DNA of 64,000 bases from Pelecanus crispus (lineage: Eukaryota; Chordata; Aves; Pelecaniformes; Pelecanidae): the NCBI RefSeq assembly GCF_030463565.1, contig NC_134660.1, positions 2,741,501 to 2,805,500 of the forward strand, written 5' to 3'. Of this stretch, positions 15,001 to 24,313 are shown in pieces. The first letter of the stretch is position 1. Every line of letters begins with the position of its first letter. The position numbers and the translations under genes are program-made. The notes under the pieces were generated by a model. It was not told the DNA's origin. It worked only from the letters and a program-made list of their open reading frames with translations, and made no database searches.

Positions 15001-16240
15001 CCCTCTGCAGCGCAAGCAAATGCCCGTCAGACACCACTTTATTAAAAACCTCTTGGTTTTGATGAGGGGAAACCCATCGCTCCTCCTCTTTCAAGTCCTT
15101 GCCTCTGCTATTGTCCAAGTCTGCAGGAAAAGGAAGAAGAGGCCGCTGCAGTTCCTTCCTGCACGGAGACAGGGCTGCGGGCGGACGGGGCAGGTTCGGT
15201 GGGGCTGCTCTGTGCGCGCCTGGCCCCTCTCCACGCCGGAGCTGTGCTGCGAGCAGGCTCCAGCCTCCGGGACTGTCACGACAGCACCTTTCACCAGTGC
15301 TAAATCCACTTCGAGACTAAAGCAAAGGAAGCTGCTAACGGACTCTAATGGAGTCGTGGTGATTCTCCTGGGAGGCAGACAAGCCGTCCTGAAGAGAGAA
15401 AAAGCAGCGAGCAGATCACTAGCACTTCCATGGCTGGTCTGGCTGTCACTCTCAGACATCCCTTGGGGGTCACAGCTTCAACAAATTATAAGGGAGGAAG
15501 ATTTGCAACTCCAGGCATGACCACCAAGGCAGGCAGGATGGGAAATCTGAGTGTCAGTGCCGCCACTTTGGAGGACTTGGGGTATCTCACGTTCTGCCTC
15601 GCCAGCATCCCGATTCTGCCGGGTAACACCGGCATCTTCCTCTGCAAAGAAGCTCTTTGGTGAGACTCCCTGCTGGAGATGGATGCTGGCAGCTGGGATG
15701 GGCCTGACCCATGTGTCAGGCATGACATGCTGGCCTCTTTAATTTTTATTTTGCCGTTAGGAATTTTCAGCGCTTTTCTCATGACACTGACAAAAACGTG
15801 CCATGGGAAAACAGAACAAACCAAAAAGAGATGCTCAGCATTTACAAGAACAAAATGGTTTGCTTCTGGTTTTGTTTGTTTCCCTGCATGTCTGTGAATT
15901 AGCACTTGCTTGCCTGCCCGTGTTCTCCCTCTCCCTCCTGCCCCTGACTGTGGATAACCCATGACGTTACAGCTCACCAGCTGCAGCACGAGGAAAGGAT
16001 CAGCTCCTCGACCTCGGCCAAGAAACGAACGGCTCCAAACTCCAGTGCCCTTCTAGTGCACTGCATGCAGGTCATGGTCTATTTATTGGTTCATTTTAAT
16101 ACCAGAAGTGCTGCATTACTACTTCTGTCCCTGTTAATTCAAGCGCCACGGTTCTGTGCCGCAGTTCTGTGCCAGCAAAACAGGCATGAGGATGAGCTCA
16201 CGACATTGGAAATACATGCCCAGCTCCAGGCTCTGCTCAC
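1..16240. other. Intergenic sequence without a recognisable gene
   Basis: I read both strands for protein families expected beside CCR7 (tensin-4 SH2/PTB, IGFBP4) and for other familiar domains, and recognised none. The open frames here (up to about 240 codons) have random-looking composition, and no series of them is joined by consistent splice sites. GC content is moderately high, with scattered CpGs around 3.0-3.4 kb. Isolated donor-like sites exist (for example after 1715 and after 10747) but I could not build a convincing multi-exon gene. Short 5'UTR or lncRNA exons cannot be excluded. Confidence 0.5.
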
Positions 16241-16244
16241 ACTT

Positions 16245-16355
16245 CCAGGCATCACCTCAGACTTACTTCTCTCCCTCTGTAACACATGCTTAGAGCTTGG
16301 CTCTCATTTCCAAAGGGCCTTGAGATCCTCAAAAGGTACCAGAGAAACGTAAAGC
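16245..16355 (+). repeat. MIR-like amniote SINE fossil, 3' part
   Basis: The stretch contains a CTCCCTCTGTAA-like segment, followed about 45 bases later by a GGCCTTGAGATCCTC segment. This resembles the 3' half of MIR/tRNA-core SINEs (cytosine-rich 'TTTCCCCATCTGTAA' then 'GCGCTTTGAGATCCTT'). Divergence is high, as expected for an ancient amniote repeat. The assignment rests on remembered consensus and was not aligned. Confidence 0.4.
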
Positions 16356-17305
16356 GTGGCTCTCCTACTTTGTTTCCTAGCTGGGCTTTCCCACCGCGTC
16401 GTTCACAGTTTGCAGAAATGGAAATCATGCCTCAGTGGCCACTGACAGGACACAGGGAGCCAGGATTTATGTGGTGCAAGTCTGTGTTTAAAAGAGAAGA
16501 CGCCGACTGCTGCCAAGAATGTGTTGATTCTGGATTTCTCGGGCATTATCTGACTCCCTGCAGCAGCAGTGAGAAGGGTTGTTGTAACAGCATCCGCTTG
16601 GGAGGCAGGAGGACATTCAAGCATCAAACTGAGCTTTTAGGCTCTTTAAAAAAACAATGAAGGGCACCATGCTGTTCCACTTAAACCAGACTAACATGAC
16701 ACACAACTCAGAGAAAGATTTAGAAACTTTTTTGGGAAATAATATAAGAAAACACATAAAAGGCCAATTAGAGCTTGATCTCTGAGGCACGCTGCAGCTC
16801 CCTCATCTTGCTGCTGGGCTCGGCTTCCCAGCAGACCTCTTCTGCAACAGCAGATTGATTTCATTTGCCCTTTGTGCTCCTTTTAGGTCCACCGCAGGTT
16901 CAGGGGTGCGAGAAATCCGGTGGTCTCCTGTTGCCCTCCAGTGGTAGCGGCTCACAGCAGAGCCAGCACGGAGCACAGCCGTCGGGAATCGCGCTTCACA
17001 CCTGGCCGGCCTGCGTAAGACCATAATTTCCCTTTGGTGTTTAATATGTGGCTAATGAACATGCGGCTAACGAACGCGTGGCTTACACACCCCAACTGAT
17101 GCAGATGCTGGGGCTTTCTCACTCTGCTCCCCCGGCGTTTCCCAGTACGGGAGGAGGCTGAGGCTGCGTGCGGTGACGGCCAGCTCTGCTCCGTCGTGCC
17201 TCCGCGCACACGCTGCTGCAGGACGCGCCTGTTCCCACATCTCCGCACATGCCCTCACCAGTTCCAATTTTGGAATGGGAATATCCTGATTTTTAAAGCT
17301 TTTTC

Positions 17306-17966
17306 ATAGAATCATTGAATCGTTTAGGTTGGAAAAGACCTTTAAGATCATCCAGTCCAACCAGTAACCTAACATTGCCAAGTCCACCACTAAACCAATT
17401 AAGGGGAGAGTAGCAATTTCATGTTTCCTGGCTTGGTGGCTGGATTATTTTTTATTGAAAGTAAAAACCAGGAATCATTAAGGTTGGAAGGGACCTCTAA
17501 GATCATCAGTCCAACATCAACCCAACACCCCCATGCCCACTAAACCATGTCGCAGAGTGCCACATCTGCCCGCTTTTTGAACCCCTCCAGGGATGGGGAC
17601 TCCCCCACCTCTCTGGGCAGCCTGTTCCAATGCTGACTACCCTTTCTGTGAAGAAAGTTTTCCTAATATCCAATCTAAACCTCCCCTGGTGCAGCTTGAG
17701 GCCATTCCCTCTCATCCTATCACTGACTACTTGGGAGAAGAGACCAACCCCCCCCCTCCCTGCCCCCTCCTGCCAGGAGCTGCAGAGCGATCAGGTCTCC
17801 CCTCAGCCTCCTCTTCTCCAGGCTGAACACCCCCAGCTCCCTCAGCCGCTCCCCACCAGCCCTGTGCTCCAGACCCTTCCCCAGCCTTGTTGCCCTTCTC
17901 TGGACACGCTCCAGCACCCCAATGTCCTTCTTGTGCTGAGGGGCCCACAACCGGACACAGTACTCT
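17306..17966 (-). mobile_element. CR1 LINE, 5'-truncated, with doubled 3' end
   Basis: On the minus strand this is the C-terminal end of CR1 ORF2 followed by its 3' tail. The frame 17720-17966 shows the family hallmarks [22 protein letters not shown] and [13 protein letters not shown]. The frame continues near 17600-17700 as [15 protein letters not shown], then is broken by a small deletion. The CR1 3' terminal hairpin-type sequence is present twice: once at about 17482-17517 and again at 17306-17395, separated by about 75 bases that do not look like CR1. The 5' end is truncated at about 17966, typical of target-primed reverse transcription. The element is not able to move. Confidence 0.88.
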
Positions 17967-18640
17967 TTCAGATTCTTTCTAGGTTGGGCCAAGAGACCGG
18001 TACGCAGTAGTTCTAGATGGTGACATTTTTCCTATTTATTAGAGCTTTGCATTTGTGCTGCCTCCCTCCAAATGCACAGCGCCTATTGCTCCGTAGGTGC
18101 AACGGCAGCACAAATAACCGGTGCAATTCTTCCAGCGGACGCTTCCCTCAGCACTGACGGAGCCCAGCTTAAGAGCGAAAGAGCACACTGGGTCACACCA
18201 CTTTATTTTCTGACCAGCTCTCTCCTGTGTTTTCTCAGAGACGATAAAGACCTCCTAGATTAAATCTTACTTGGCAGCCCTGATTACTAAAGCATCGATC
18301 CCTGTGACCTGACACACAGATAATTACATTACTACCAATCCAATACCCTGTTAACCAGCCCAGCACAGGAGATAAGCTCAGAGGAACACAGCTCTCACCG
18401 CTTCGGTCTGGCCAGACAGGAGGTGCCCTGCGCAGCCTCCCCGAGAAAGGCCCCCGCAGCATCGCTGCACGTTCCCATTGCCAACCCCACTTTCCTCCAC
18501 AACGCCCCTTTTGAAGTGTTTTTGTAATTTCTTCCCCTTGCCCACGCTATTTGCAGCGCCGCACACCACTTCACAGCCCGAGTTGTGACAGCAGCAGCGT
18601 TTAAGTGCTTGTTACCCATGTGGGCCCATCCCAGCCACCC

Positions 18641-18862
18641 AGCCCCCTCAGCGGGGAAGGGCAGCCCACCCCAGCCCCCTCAGCGGGGAAGGGCAGCCCA
18701 CCCCAGCCCCCTCAGCGGGGAAGGGCAGCCCACCCCAGCCCCCTCAGCGGGGAAGGGCAGCCCACCCCAGCCCCCTCAGCGGGGAAGGGCAGCCCACCCC
18801 AGCCCCCTCAGCGGGGAAGGGCAGCCCACCCCAGCCACCCAGCCCCCTCAGCGGGGAAGGGG
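18641..18862. repeat. 32-bp GC-rich minisatellite, seven copies
   Basis: The unit begins AGCCCCCTCAGCGGGGAAGG and recurs at 18641, 18673, 18705, 18737, 18769, 18801 and 18841. The first six copies are spaced exactly 32 bases apart and look identical. The last is displaced by an extra AGCCACCC, which also precedes the first copy, so the array is flanked by the same 8-mer on both sides. The near-perfect identity points to recent expansion or gene conversion. There are no unique spacers, so it is not CRISPR-like. Confidence 0.95.
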
Positions 18863-19266
18863 AGCCGCCACAGCTACAGCCGGGCCAGCAGCAACCACCG
18901 GCAGCCCTGAGCGGTCAGAAACCTCCACCACCCCCAAAGGGCCTGGCACTCCGGCCGCCTGTACGGCCCTTGCACCGCACCCAGGCCCCATGAGAAGCCG
19001 GGCCGGGCCCTGCACGCAGCGCTGGGGGCAGCAGGCCCGCCAGGCTCCAGAGCACCGCCGCCCACAGCCCCCTTCCCGCCATTTCCCCTCCGCGAGGCCG
19101 GACCCGCCCTTTAAAGCCCCCCACGGCCCGGCCGCCCTCCCTCTCCCGGACCTCTCCAAGCCGCGGGGGTGCCGGGGCCCCTCGCCCCGCTACGATCGCG
19201 AATGGATGGCGCCGCGTTCCCGCCTGGCCCCCCCCGCACCGCGGGAGGCGAGTGGTCAGGCCTGAT

Positions 19267-19272
19267 CACGTG
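19267..19272. promoter_or_regulatory. CACGTG E-box (USF/MYC-type)
   Basis: A palindromic CACGTG lies inside the CpG island, about 75 bases from the CTCF-like motif. USF proteins bind this sequence, and a USF/CTCF pairing is known from the chicken beta-globin HS4 insulator. Binding here is inferred only from the motif. Confidence 0.4.
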
Positions 19273-19341
19273 GCCCGGCGGGCGGGCTGCCGGAGGGGCG
19301 AAGCGGGGCCGCGCGCTGCGGCCGCCGTGTCCCGCCGCGGG

Positions 19342-19358
19342 CCGCCAGGGGGCGCCGC
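19342..19358 (+). promoter_or_regulatory. CTCF-like binding motif
   Basis: The string CCGCCAGGGGGCGCCGC matches the core CTCF consensus (CCGCCAGGGGGCGC) closely. It lies in a CpG island and about 80 bases before the GT-rich satellite. Orientation is plus. CpG methylation within the motif would be expected to affect binding. No occupancy data are available from sequence alone. Confidence 0.6.
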
Positions 19359-19429
19359 GCGGCGCCGGCAGGTGCGGGGCGGAGCCAGGGCGCCTGCGCG
19401 CGGGGCTCGGCACGTGGGCCGGCGTGCGC

Positions 19430-20695
19430 GTGGTTGCACGCGTGCGTGCACGGTGTGTGCAGTGTGTGCACGGTGTGTGTCGTGTGTGCGTGCCTGTGTG
19501 CACGGTGTGTGTGCAGTGTGTGCACGGTGTGTGCAGTGTGTGCACGGTGTGTGTGTCGTGTGTGCGTGCCTGTGTGCACGGTGTGTGTACGGTGTGTGCA
19601 GTGTGTGCACGGTGTGTGCGTGCCTGTGTGCACGGTGTGTGTGCAGTGTGTGCAGTGTGTGCACGGTGTGTGCAGTGTGTGCGTGCCCGTGTGCACGGTG
19701 TGTGTACGGTGTGTGCAGTGTGTGCACGGTGTGTGCGTGCCTGTGTGCACGGTGTGTGTGCAAGGTGTGTGCAGTGTGTGCACGGTGTGTGCAGTGTGTG
19801 CGTGCCTGCGTGCACGGTGTGTGTACGGTGTGTGCAGTGTGTGCACGGTGTGTGCGTGCCTGTGTGCACGGTGTGTGCAGTGTGTGCACGGTGTGTGCGT
19901 CGTGTGTGCGTGCCTGTGTGCACGGTGTGTGCACGGTGTGTGCAGTGTGTGCACGGTGTGTGCGTCGTGTGTGCGTGCCTGTGTGCACGGTGTGTGTGCA
20001 CGGTGTGTGCACAGTGTGTGCACGGTGTGTGCAGTGTGTGCACGGTGTGTGCGTCGTGTGTGTGTGCCTGTGTGCACGGTGTGTGCGCACGGTGTGTGCA
20101 CGGTGTGTGCAGTGTGTGCACGGTGTGTGTGTGCAGTGTGTGCACAGTGTGTGTGCACAGTGTGTGCGTGTCTGTGTGCACGGTGTGTGTACACGGTGTG
20201 TGCACGGTGTGTGCGTGCCTGTGTGCATGGTGTGCGTGCACAGTGTGTGTGCGCAGTGTGTGCACGGTGTGTGCGTGCCTGTGTGCACGGTGTGTGTGCA
20301 CAGTGTGTGTGCGCAGTGTGTGCACGGTGTGTGCGTGCCTGCGTGCACGGTGTGTGTGCAGTGTGTGTGCAGTGTGTGTGCACGCCATGTGCACGGTGTG
20401 TACATGCCTGTGTGCATGGTGTGTGCAGTGTGTGTGCACGCTGTGTGCACGGTGTGTGTGTGGTGTATGCATGCTGCGTGCACAGTGTGTGCATGGTGTG
20501 TACATGCCTGTGTGCACAGTGTGTGCATGGTGTATGAATGGTGTATGCACGCCTGTGTGCACGGTGTGTGCATGGTGTATTGCACGGTGTGTGCATGGTG
20601 TATGCTATGCACACTGCGTGCACGGTGTGTGCATGGTGTATTGCACGGTGTGTGCATGGTGTATGCTATGCACACTGCGTGCCCGGTGTGTGCAG
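19430..20695. repeat. GT/CACG-rich satellite with higher-order units
   Basis: About 1.25 kb consists of short modules (TGTGTGCACGG, TGTGTGCAG, TGTGCGTGCCTGTGTGCACGG). They are grouped into larger units of roughly 50-70 bases, most of which start with the TGTGCGTGCCTG module. The right end holds two identical 61-base units at 20560-20620 and 20621-20681. The plus strand is almost purely G/T plus CA/CG steps, an alternating purine-pyrimidine pattern with Z-DNA potential. A degraded version continues to about 20960. TAA, TAG and TGA are nearly absent on either strand, so most frames stay open; these are not genes. Confidence 0.95.
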
Positions 20696-21039
20696 CTGCA
20701 GGCAGCTGAGATCACGCTTGTGCACCTGTGATTGCACCCATGTGCGCCTGTGCGTGCGTGCACCCGTGCCGGTGCGTTAAAGGTGGCCACGCCGGGGGGC
20801 ACGTGACTGCGCGTGTTTGTGCCTGTGCTTGATTGCACGTGTGTGTACGTGATTGCATGCATCTCTGCGCGTGCAGGGAGCGTGTGCGTGCAGGACTGCG
20901 TGTGGCTCCTGCGGTGCACACCAGGAAGGCGTGTGCAAGCGGGTGACCACGCCGGGCGTGGGCATGCACGTGCAGTGCACCTGTGGTGGGTGAGGGGCGT
21001 GTTTGGGGGTGCAGGGACCCTGCGGGTCCCCACCCCGCC

Positions 21040-21680
21040 GCGTGTTTTGGCTACCCCGGCCTTTTCGATCCGCCGTCGCGCAGGGTGCCTGGGGACCACG
21101 ACACTGAGCGCCGCTGGGGTGCGAGCACCTGCAGCAGCACCCCACGGTCCTCCCCGAAACACAGCCCTCGTAGCGCGCGTCAGCGCCGGCTGCGCGGCGA
21201 CCGGCGCGGGGAGGCTGGGGTGGGTGCTGCCTTCCTGGGGGTGTCAGTGCAGCGATCTGCGGAGGTGCTTCTCAAAGCAGCTGCGTCGCTGGTTAACGTC
21301 TCTGTTTGCCCCCAAACGCGGGGTCCCCCCCGGCGCGCTCTCCCCCGTGCACGCGTTGCTCGTCCCTCGCTGTCGGGCGCTGGGCTCGCGGCACAGGGAG
21401 CGCTCCTGGCTCGCCTTGCTGCGGCAAAGCCGCCTCCTGCGGAATTTGCAGGCTTGTAGATGGGAACGGTGAGGCAAAAACGCAAGTTTTTGTGGCTTGA
21501 ACGGGGTGAACTCCATCGGCCGCTTCCCGCGGCGGGAACGCCGTGGGCTCGCCGGGCTGGGCTCCCCTCCGCTCTGACTTTTGGGGGAAAAGGGGGTGAC
21601 GCGCTGTCCGCGCGGTGCCGGCAGCGCCGTGCGTCGCTGGGCCGGGCTGCGCCAAGTCTGGTAAGCTTCACGCGCTCGCC
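21040..21680 (+). promoter_or_regulatory. Second CpG island ending in a splice-donor-like site
   Basis: A CpG-dense stretch starts after the satellite and fades at about 21680. At 21660/21661 it carries CTG|GTAAGC, a good plus-strand splice donor, so it could be the first exon and promoter of a rightward noncoding transcript. A candidate second exon is at 22478-22565. No protein similarity was recognised in any frame, and no TATA box was seen. The call as CpG island is firm; transcription is inferred. Confidence 0.5.
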
Positions 21681-21974
21681 TCCTGAGATGCTGCGGGGAG
21701 GATGCAATGAGAGGACGATGCTGGTCGGGTGTTAATGGGGTCTGGACCTGGCTGGTGGTATTTGGCACGGCACGGCACGGCATCCCCAGCTGGGGGTTTG
21801 CAAGCCCTTCCCAGAAAAGCAATGAGAAGCCTTGCACCACAGAGCTCAGCGGTCTCCTGACTGCCTGGAGGGTGTTTATTTTTGTCATTAGAAGGCAAGC
21901 ATGTGTTTCTCTTCTATCCTGCTACTTCTACAGCTGCCTACTGGGGATTTAAAATCATTTTTATTATTTTATAT

Positions 21975-22190
21975 TTCATTTGTGTCTGGAGGCCCTTTCA
22001 TGCTAGAGTCTGTACAAACACATAGGCTTTCCTACTGAGTTTACAATCTAGGCAGACAATGGATGAGAGAAATTAAGTGCTTGGGAATTGAGACCTGCTG
22101 TTCCTCAGTGTTTGGTCTAGGATCATGCAGGGAATGTGTAGGCAAGCTGGGAAGGGAACCGGATCCCAAGCTCCTCTTTGTGCGGAGCCA
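21975..22190 (-). repeat. tRNA-core/MIR-like SINE fossil
   Basis: The stretch contains TGTACAAACACATAGG, then GAGTTTACAATCTAGGCAGACAA, then GGGAAGGGAACCGGATCCCAAG. These are diverged matches to the widespread amniote repeat that reads 'ctgtacaaacacatag... gagcttacaatctaaatagacaa... gctgggaatagaacccaggtctcc'. The last block is the reverse complement of a tRNA-derived B-box region, so the SINE lies on the minus strand. The match is from memory, not from an alignment. Confidence 0.5.
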
Positions 22191-22477
22191 TTCAGGCTGC
22201 AGTTTCCTCAGAGCCTGTGATGAAGAAGTGATCGGGACTCATGGAGACGGGGAGGAATTGGTCACAAAGCCGTGCCAAGCGCTCTGCTCAGGCAAGCGAG
22301 CCAAGGGTGGAGCAGAGCGTGGAACAGGAAAGATTCGGAAGGCACCAAAGTGCCTGGAAAGCTGGTGTCAGCTCAGGGCTGGTTGGCAGAAGCCCTGGCA
22401 CAGCTTGGCTTGGCTTTGCGCTGCTGTCCAGAGCCTGTCACACCTGGAACCAATGCTTTTAAAGGTTTGCTTTGCAG

Positions 22478-22565
22478 GGAAAGCTGGCGGATGCGCGTTA
22501 TCCAGAAGCACCGCAGCACTGGAGTGCTTCACCGGGGAGGGGAGACTCCAGAAAATGCGCGGCAG
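22478..22565 (+). ncRNA. Candidate lncRNA exon
   Basis: An 88-base segment is bounded by a plausible acceptor (a pyrimidine-containing tract ending in TTTGCAG) and a strong donor (GGCAG|GTAAGG). It lies 817 bases downstream of the donor at the end of the CpG island at 21.0-21.7 kb, so the two could be successive exons of one rightward transcript. The exon can be read as protein in one frame, but the peptide resembles nothing I recognise. Chance splice-like pairs of this quality do occur, so this is tentative. Confidence 0.2.
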
Positions 22566-23802
22566 GTAAGGAGACGGGATGACCTTCCGCTCTGGTCCGT
22601 CGGCGTTACTGCATTCACTGCCAGCGTCAAGAATCGCGTCAGGATTACCTTGGCTGAAACGAAAGGTGTGGCTGCAGGTTAGAGTCTTCCTGCAGCTGGA
22701 AGAAGAGCGGAGTGGAGGCAAACAGGGCGACGCCGCTCCCTGCTGCCGACCCGCTGAAGTCCCGTTGTCCCAACAGCTTACCTTGCAGCGCCTGCGCCCG
22801 CACCTGGGCGCTCGGCTGACGCCCGTGACAAAATGCACATTTCCTGAGCGGAGGCAGGACTCGCGCTCCAAACGTGCCCTTGGCTGCTCTGCGGGCAGAG
22901 CTAGCGTAACCCGCAAAGGACGGCGCTGGTCTGTCCGACCGTAGCAGAGCCTGGTGCACAAACAAGCTGTCGTTCCACGTATCATCGTATCGCTAATTCT
23001 TTGGGCGTCTGCTTGGAGGTTTTTTAGAAAATAGCAGGAATTCCTTGCCTCTTGCACATATCCTAGTTTTTAATGGCCTCTGTAAAACGTCTAGCGAATC
23101 ATCCTTGAGGCCAAAAAGGGCTGTCTGGTTCTTTATCTGTTGCATGCATTCTGGTTTGCGGGGGAGAAGTGAGTTGGCAGCATCTCGGAGAACAAAATAT
23201 TGAAGTGTTTTTGTAAGGGGGTGTGGGGAAACTTTCCTTGATAACAGATTTTATGTCACTGTGTGTTTATTTCTTTAAGGTTTGGGTAGGTGGAGTGTGG
23301 GCTGTGGGCTGTATCCCTTTCAGGTAAAAGCCATCTGCAGAGGTGGAGCAATCTTTGTTGTTTTTGTTCATTTAACTTCTGCAGAAAGCCACAAAGAAAG
23401 GACTTCTTTTCTATGCAAACAGGGGCAAGAGGCATTACCAGAGCCAACCCACATGGAGCCAGGGAGGTTTCAGTTTGCAGTAAGCATGTCTGAAGGTGAA
23501 GCGGAGGTAGAGGCTTCTGCTGCCCGTCACGTTGCGGAGCCCTGCCATGCACCCTCCCGGTTGTTTGGCCGGCGGACCCCCTGCGCGTGGAGGGGCGGCT
23601 ATCGCAGGGCTCTTCGGGGATGGAGCACTGGGGACGTGGCAGGTGGAGGAGTTTTGAAGTGCGCATTGAAAGCGGCGAGTGCCTCCGTGTTAGCCTCCGT
23701 TAAAAAAAAAAGAAGCGTACAAAGTTAAATTGCCCCTCATGCATATCGGAGGAGCATAGAAGTGTAGGGCTTCACAGGAAGAGCATCTAAGGGGTTTGGC
23801 CA

Positions 23803-23825
23803 CCCCCCCCCCCCCCCCCCCCCCC
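23803..23825. repeat. Poly-C homopolymer of 23 bases
   Basis: An uninterrupted run of C on the plus strand follows GGCCA and precedes GAAATAAG. Such runs are mutation- and assembly-prone, so the exact length should be treated with caution. Confidence 0.95.
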
Positions 23826-24251
23826 GAAATAAGTGGCTGAAATAAGCTTGGTTCTCCACTATGTGAGAAATAGTCTAATTCTGTAAGTTTTCATGTGCAT
23901 TTTTGCTGACAAATATAGGAATTGCTCCGTAACAAACGCCAACGATTTCTTAGTATGGTGGAGTCTTAGGGAAATAGAAACTCTCTAGCAGTTAGCACAG
24001 GTACTGTCTGCTGTGGAAATTTCTGTTCTGACTTCTGCCAGCTGTGGCTTTCCTACGGTGCAAAATTTACACCTCGGCTAAGTTTGTTCTCACCTGCCAC
24101 AACAGTGACTAAGTCTTTGAGTCATCAAGCGAGGCCTTGGCTGAAACGAGAGTTTTTTTTCTTGGTTCATCTGCAAGAGCTTGGAAGCTAAGGCTGTCCG
24201 CTGTTTTGTAGCGACCGGGGAGCAGCGCAGGGGCTTGAGGAATTTGGCTCG

Positions 24252-24313
24252 TTGCGGGGTTTTGTAGAAGTTGCGGGGTTTTGTAGAAGTTGCGGGGTTT
24301 GTAGAAGTTGCGG
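24252..24313. repeat. 19-bp tandem repeat, three copies plus partial
   Basis: The unit TTGCGGGGTTTTGTAGAAG occurs at 24252-24270 and 24271-24289, then once more with one T missing (24290-24307). A truncated start TTGCGG follows. The copies are otherwise identical. Confidence 0.92.

Larger units (their letters stand above)
18940..19440. promoter_or_regulatory. CpG island, candidate promoter or insulator
   Basis: This is a dense CpG block with several GC-box-like and E2F-like (TTCCCGCC at about 19074) strings, a CACGTG E-box at 19267-19272 and a CTCF-like site at 19342-19358. Such composition is typical of an unmethylated vertebrate promoter or insulator. No coding exon was recognised next to it, so the transcript it might drive is unknown. 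The long open frames over it are continuations of the repeat-sustained frames to the right. Confidence 0.6.

Noticed and set aside
18641-18862. Regularly spaced repeats suggesting a CRISPR-like array
   Set aside because: The repeats are directly contiguous with no unique spacers, and the window is vertebrate DNA.
19111-20780. Open frames of 367-520 codons on both strands, giving Cys-Val or His-Thr rich 'proteins'
   Set aside because: They follow the GT/CACG satellite exactly, occur in at least five overlapping frames, have no domain pattern and end where the repeat ends. They are a consequence of repeat composition.
22368-23057. 229-codon minus-strand open frame
   Set aside because: No homology recognised, and it overlaps other long frames in the same CpG-rich DNA.
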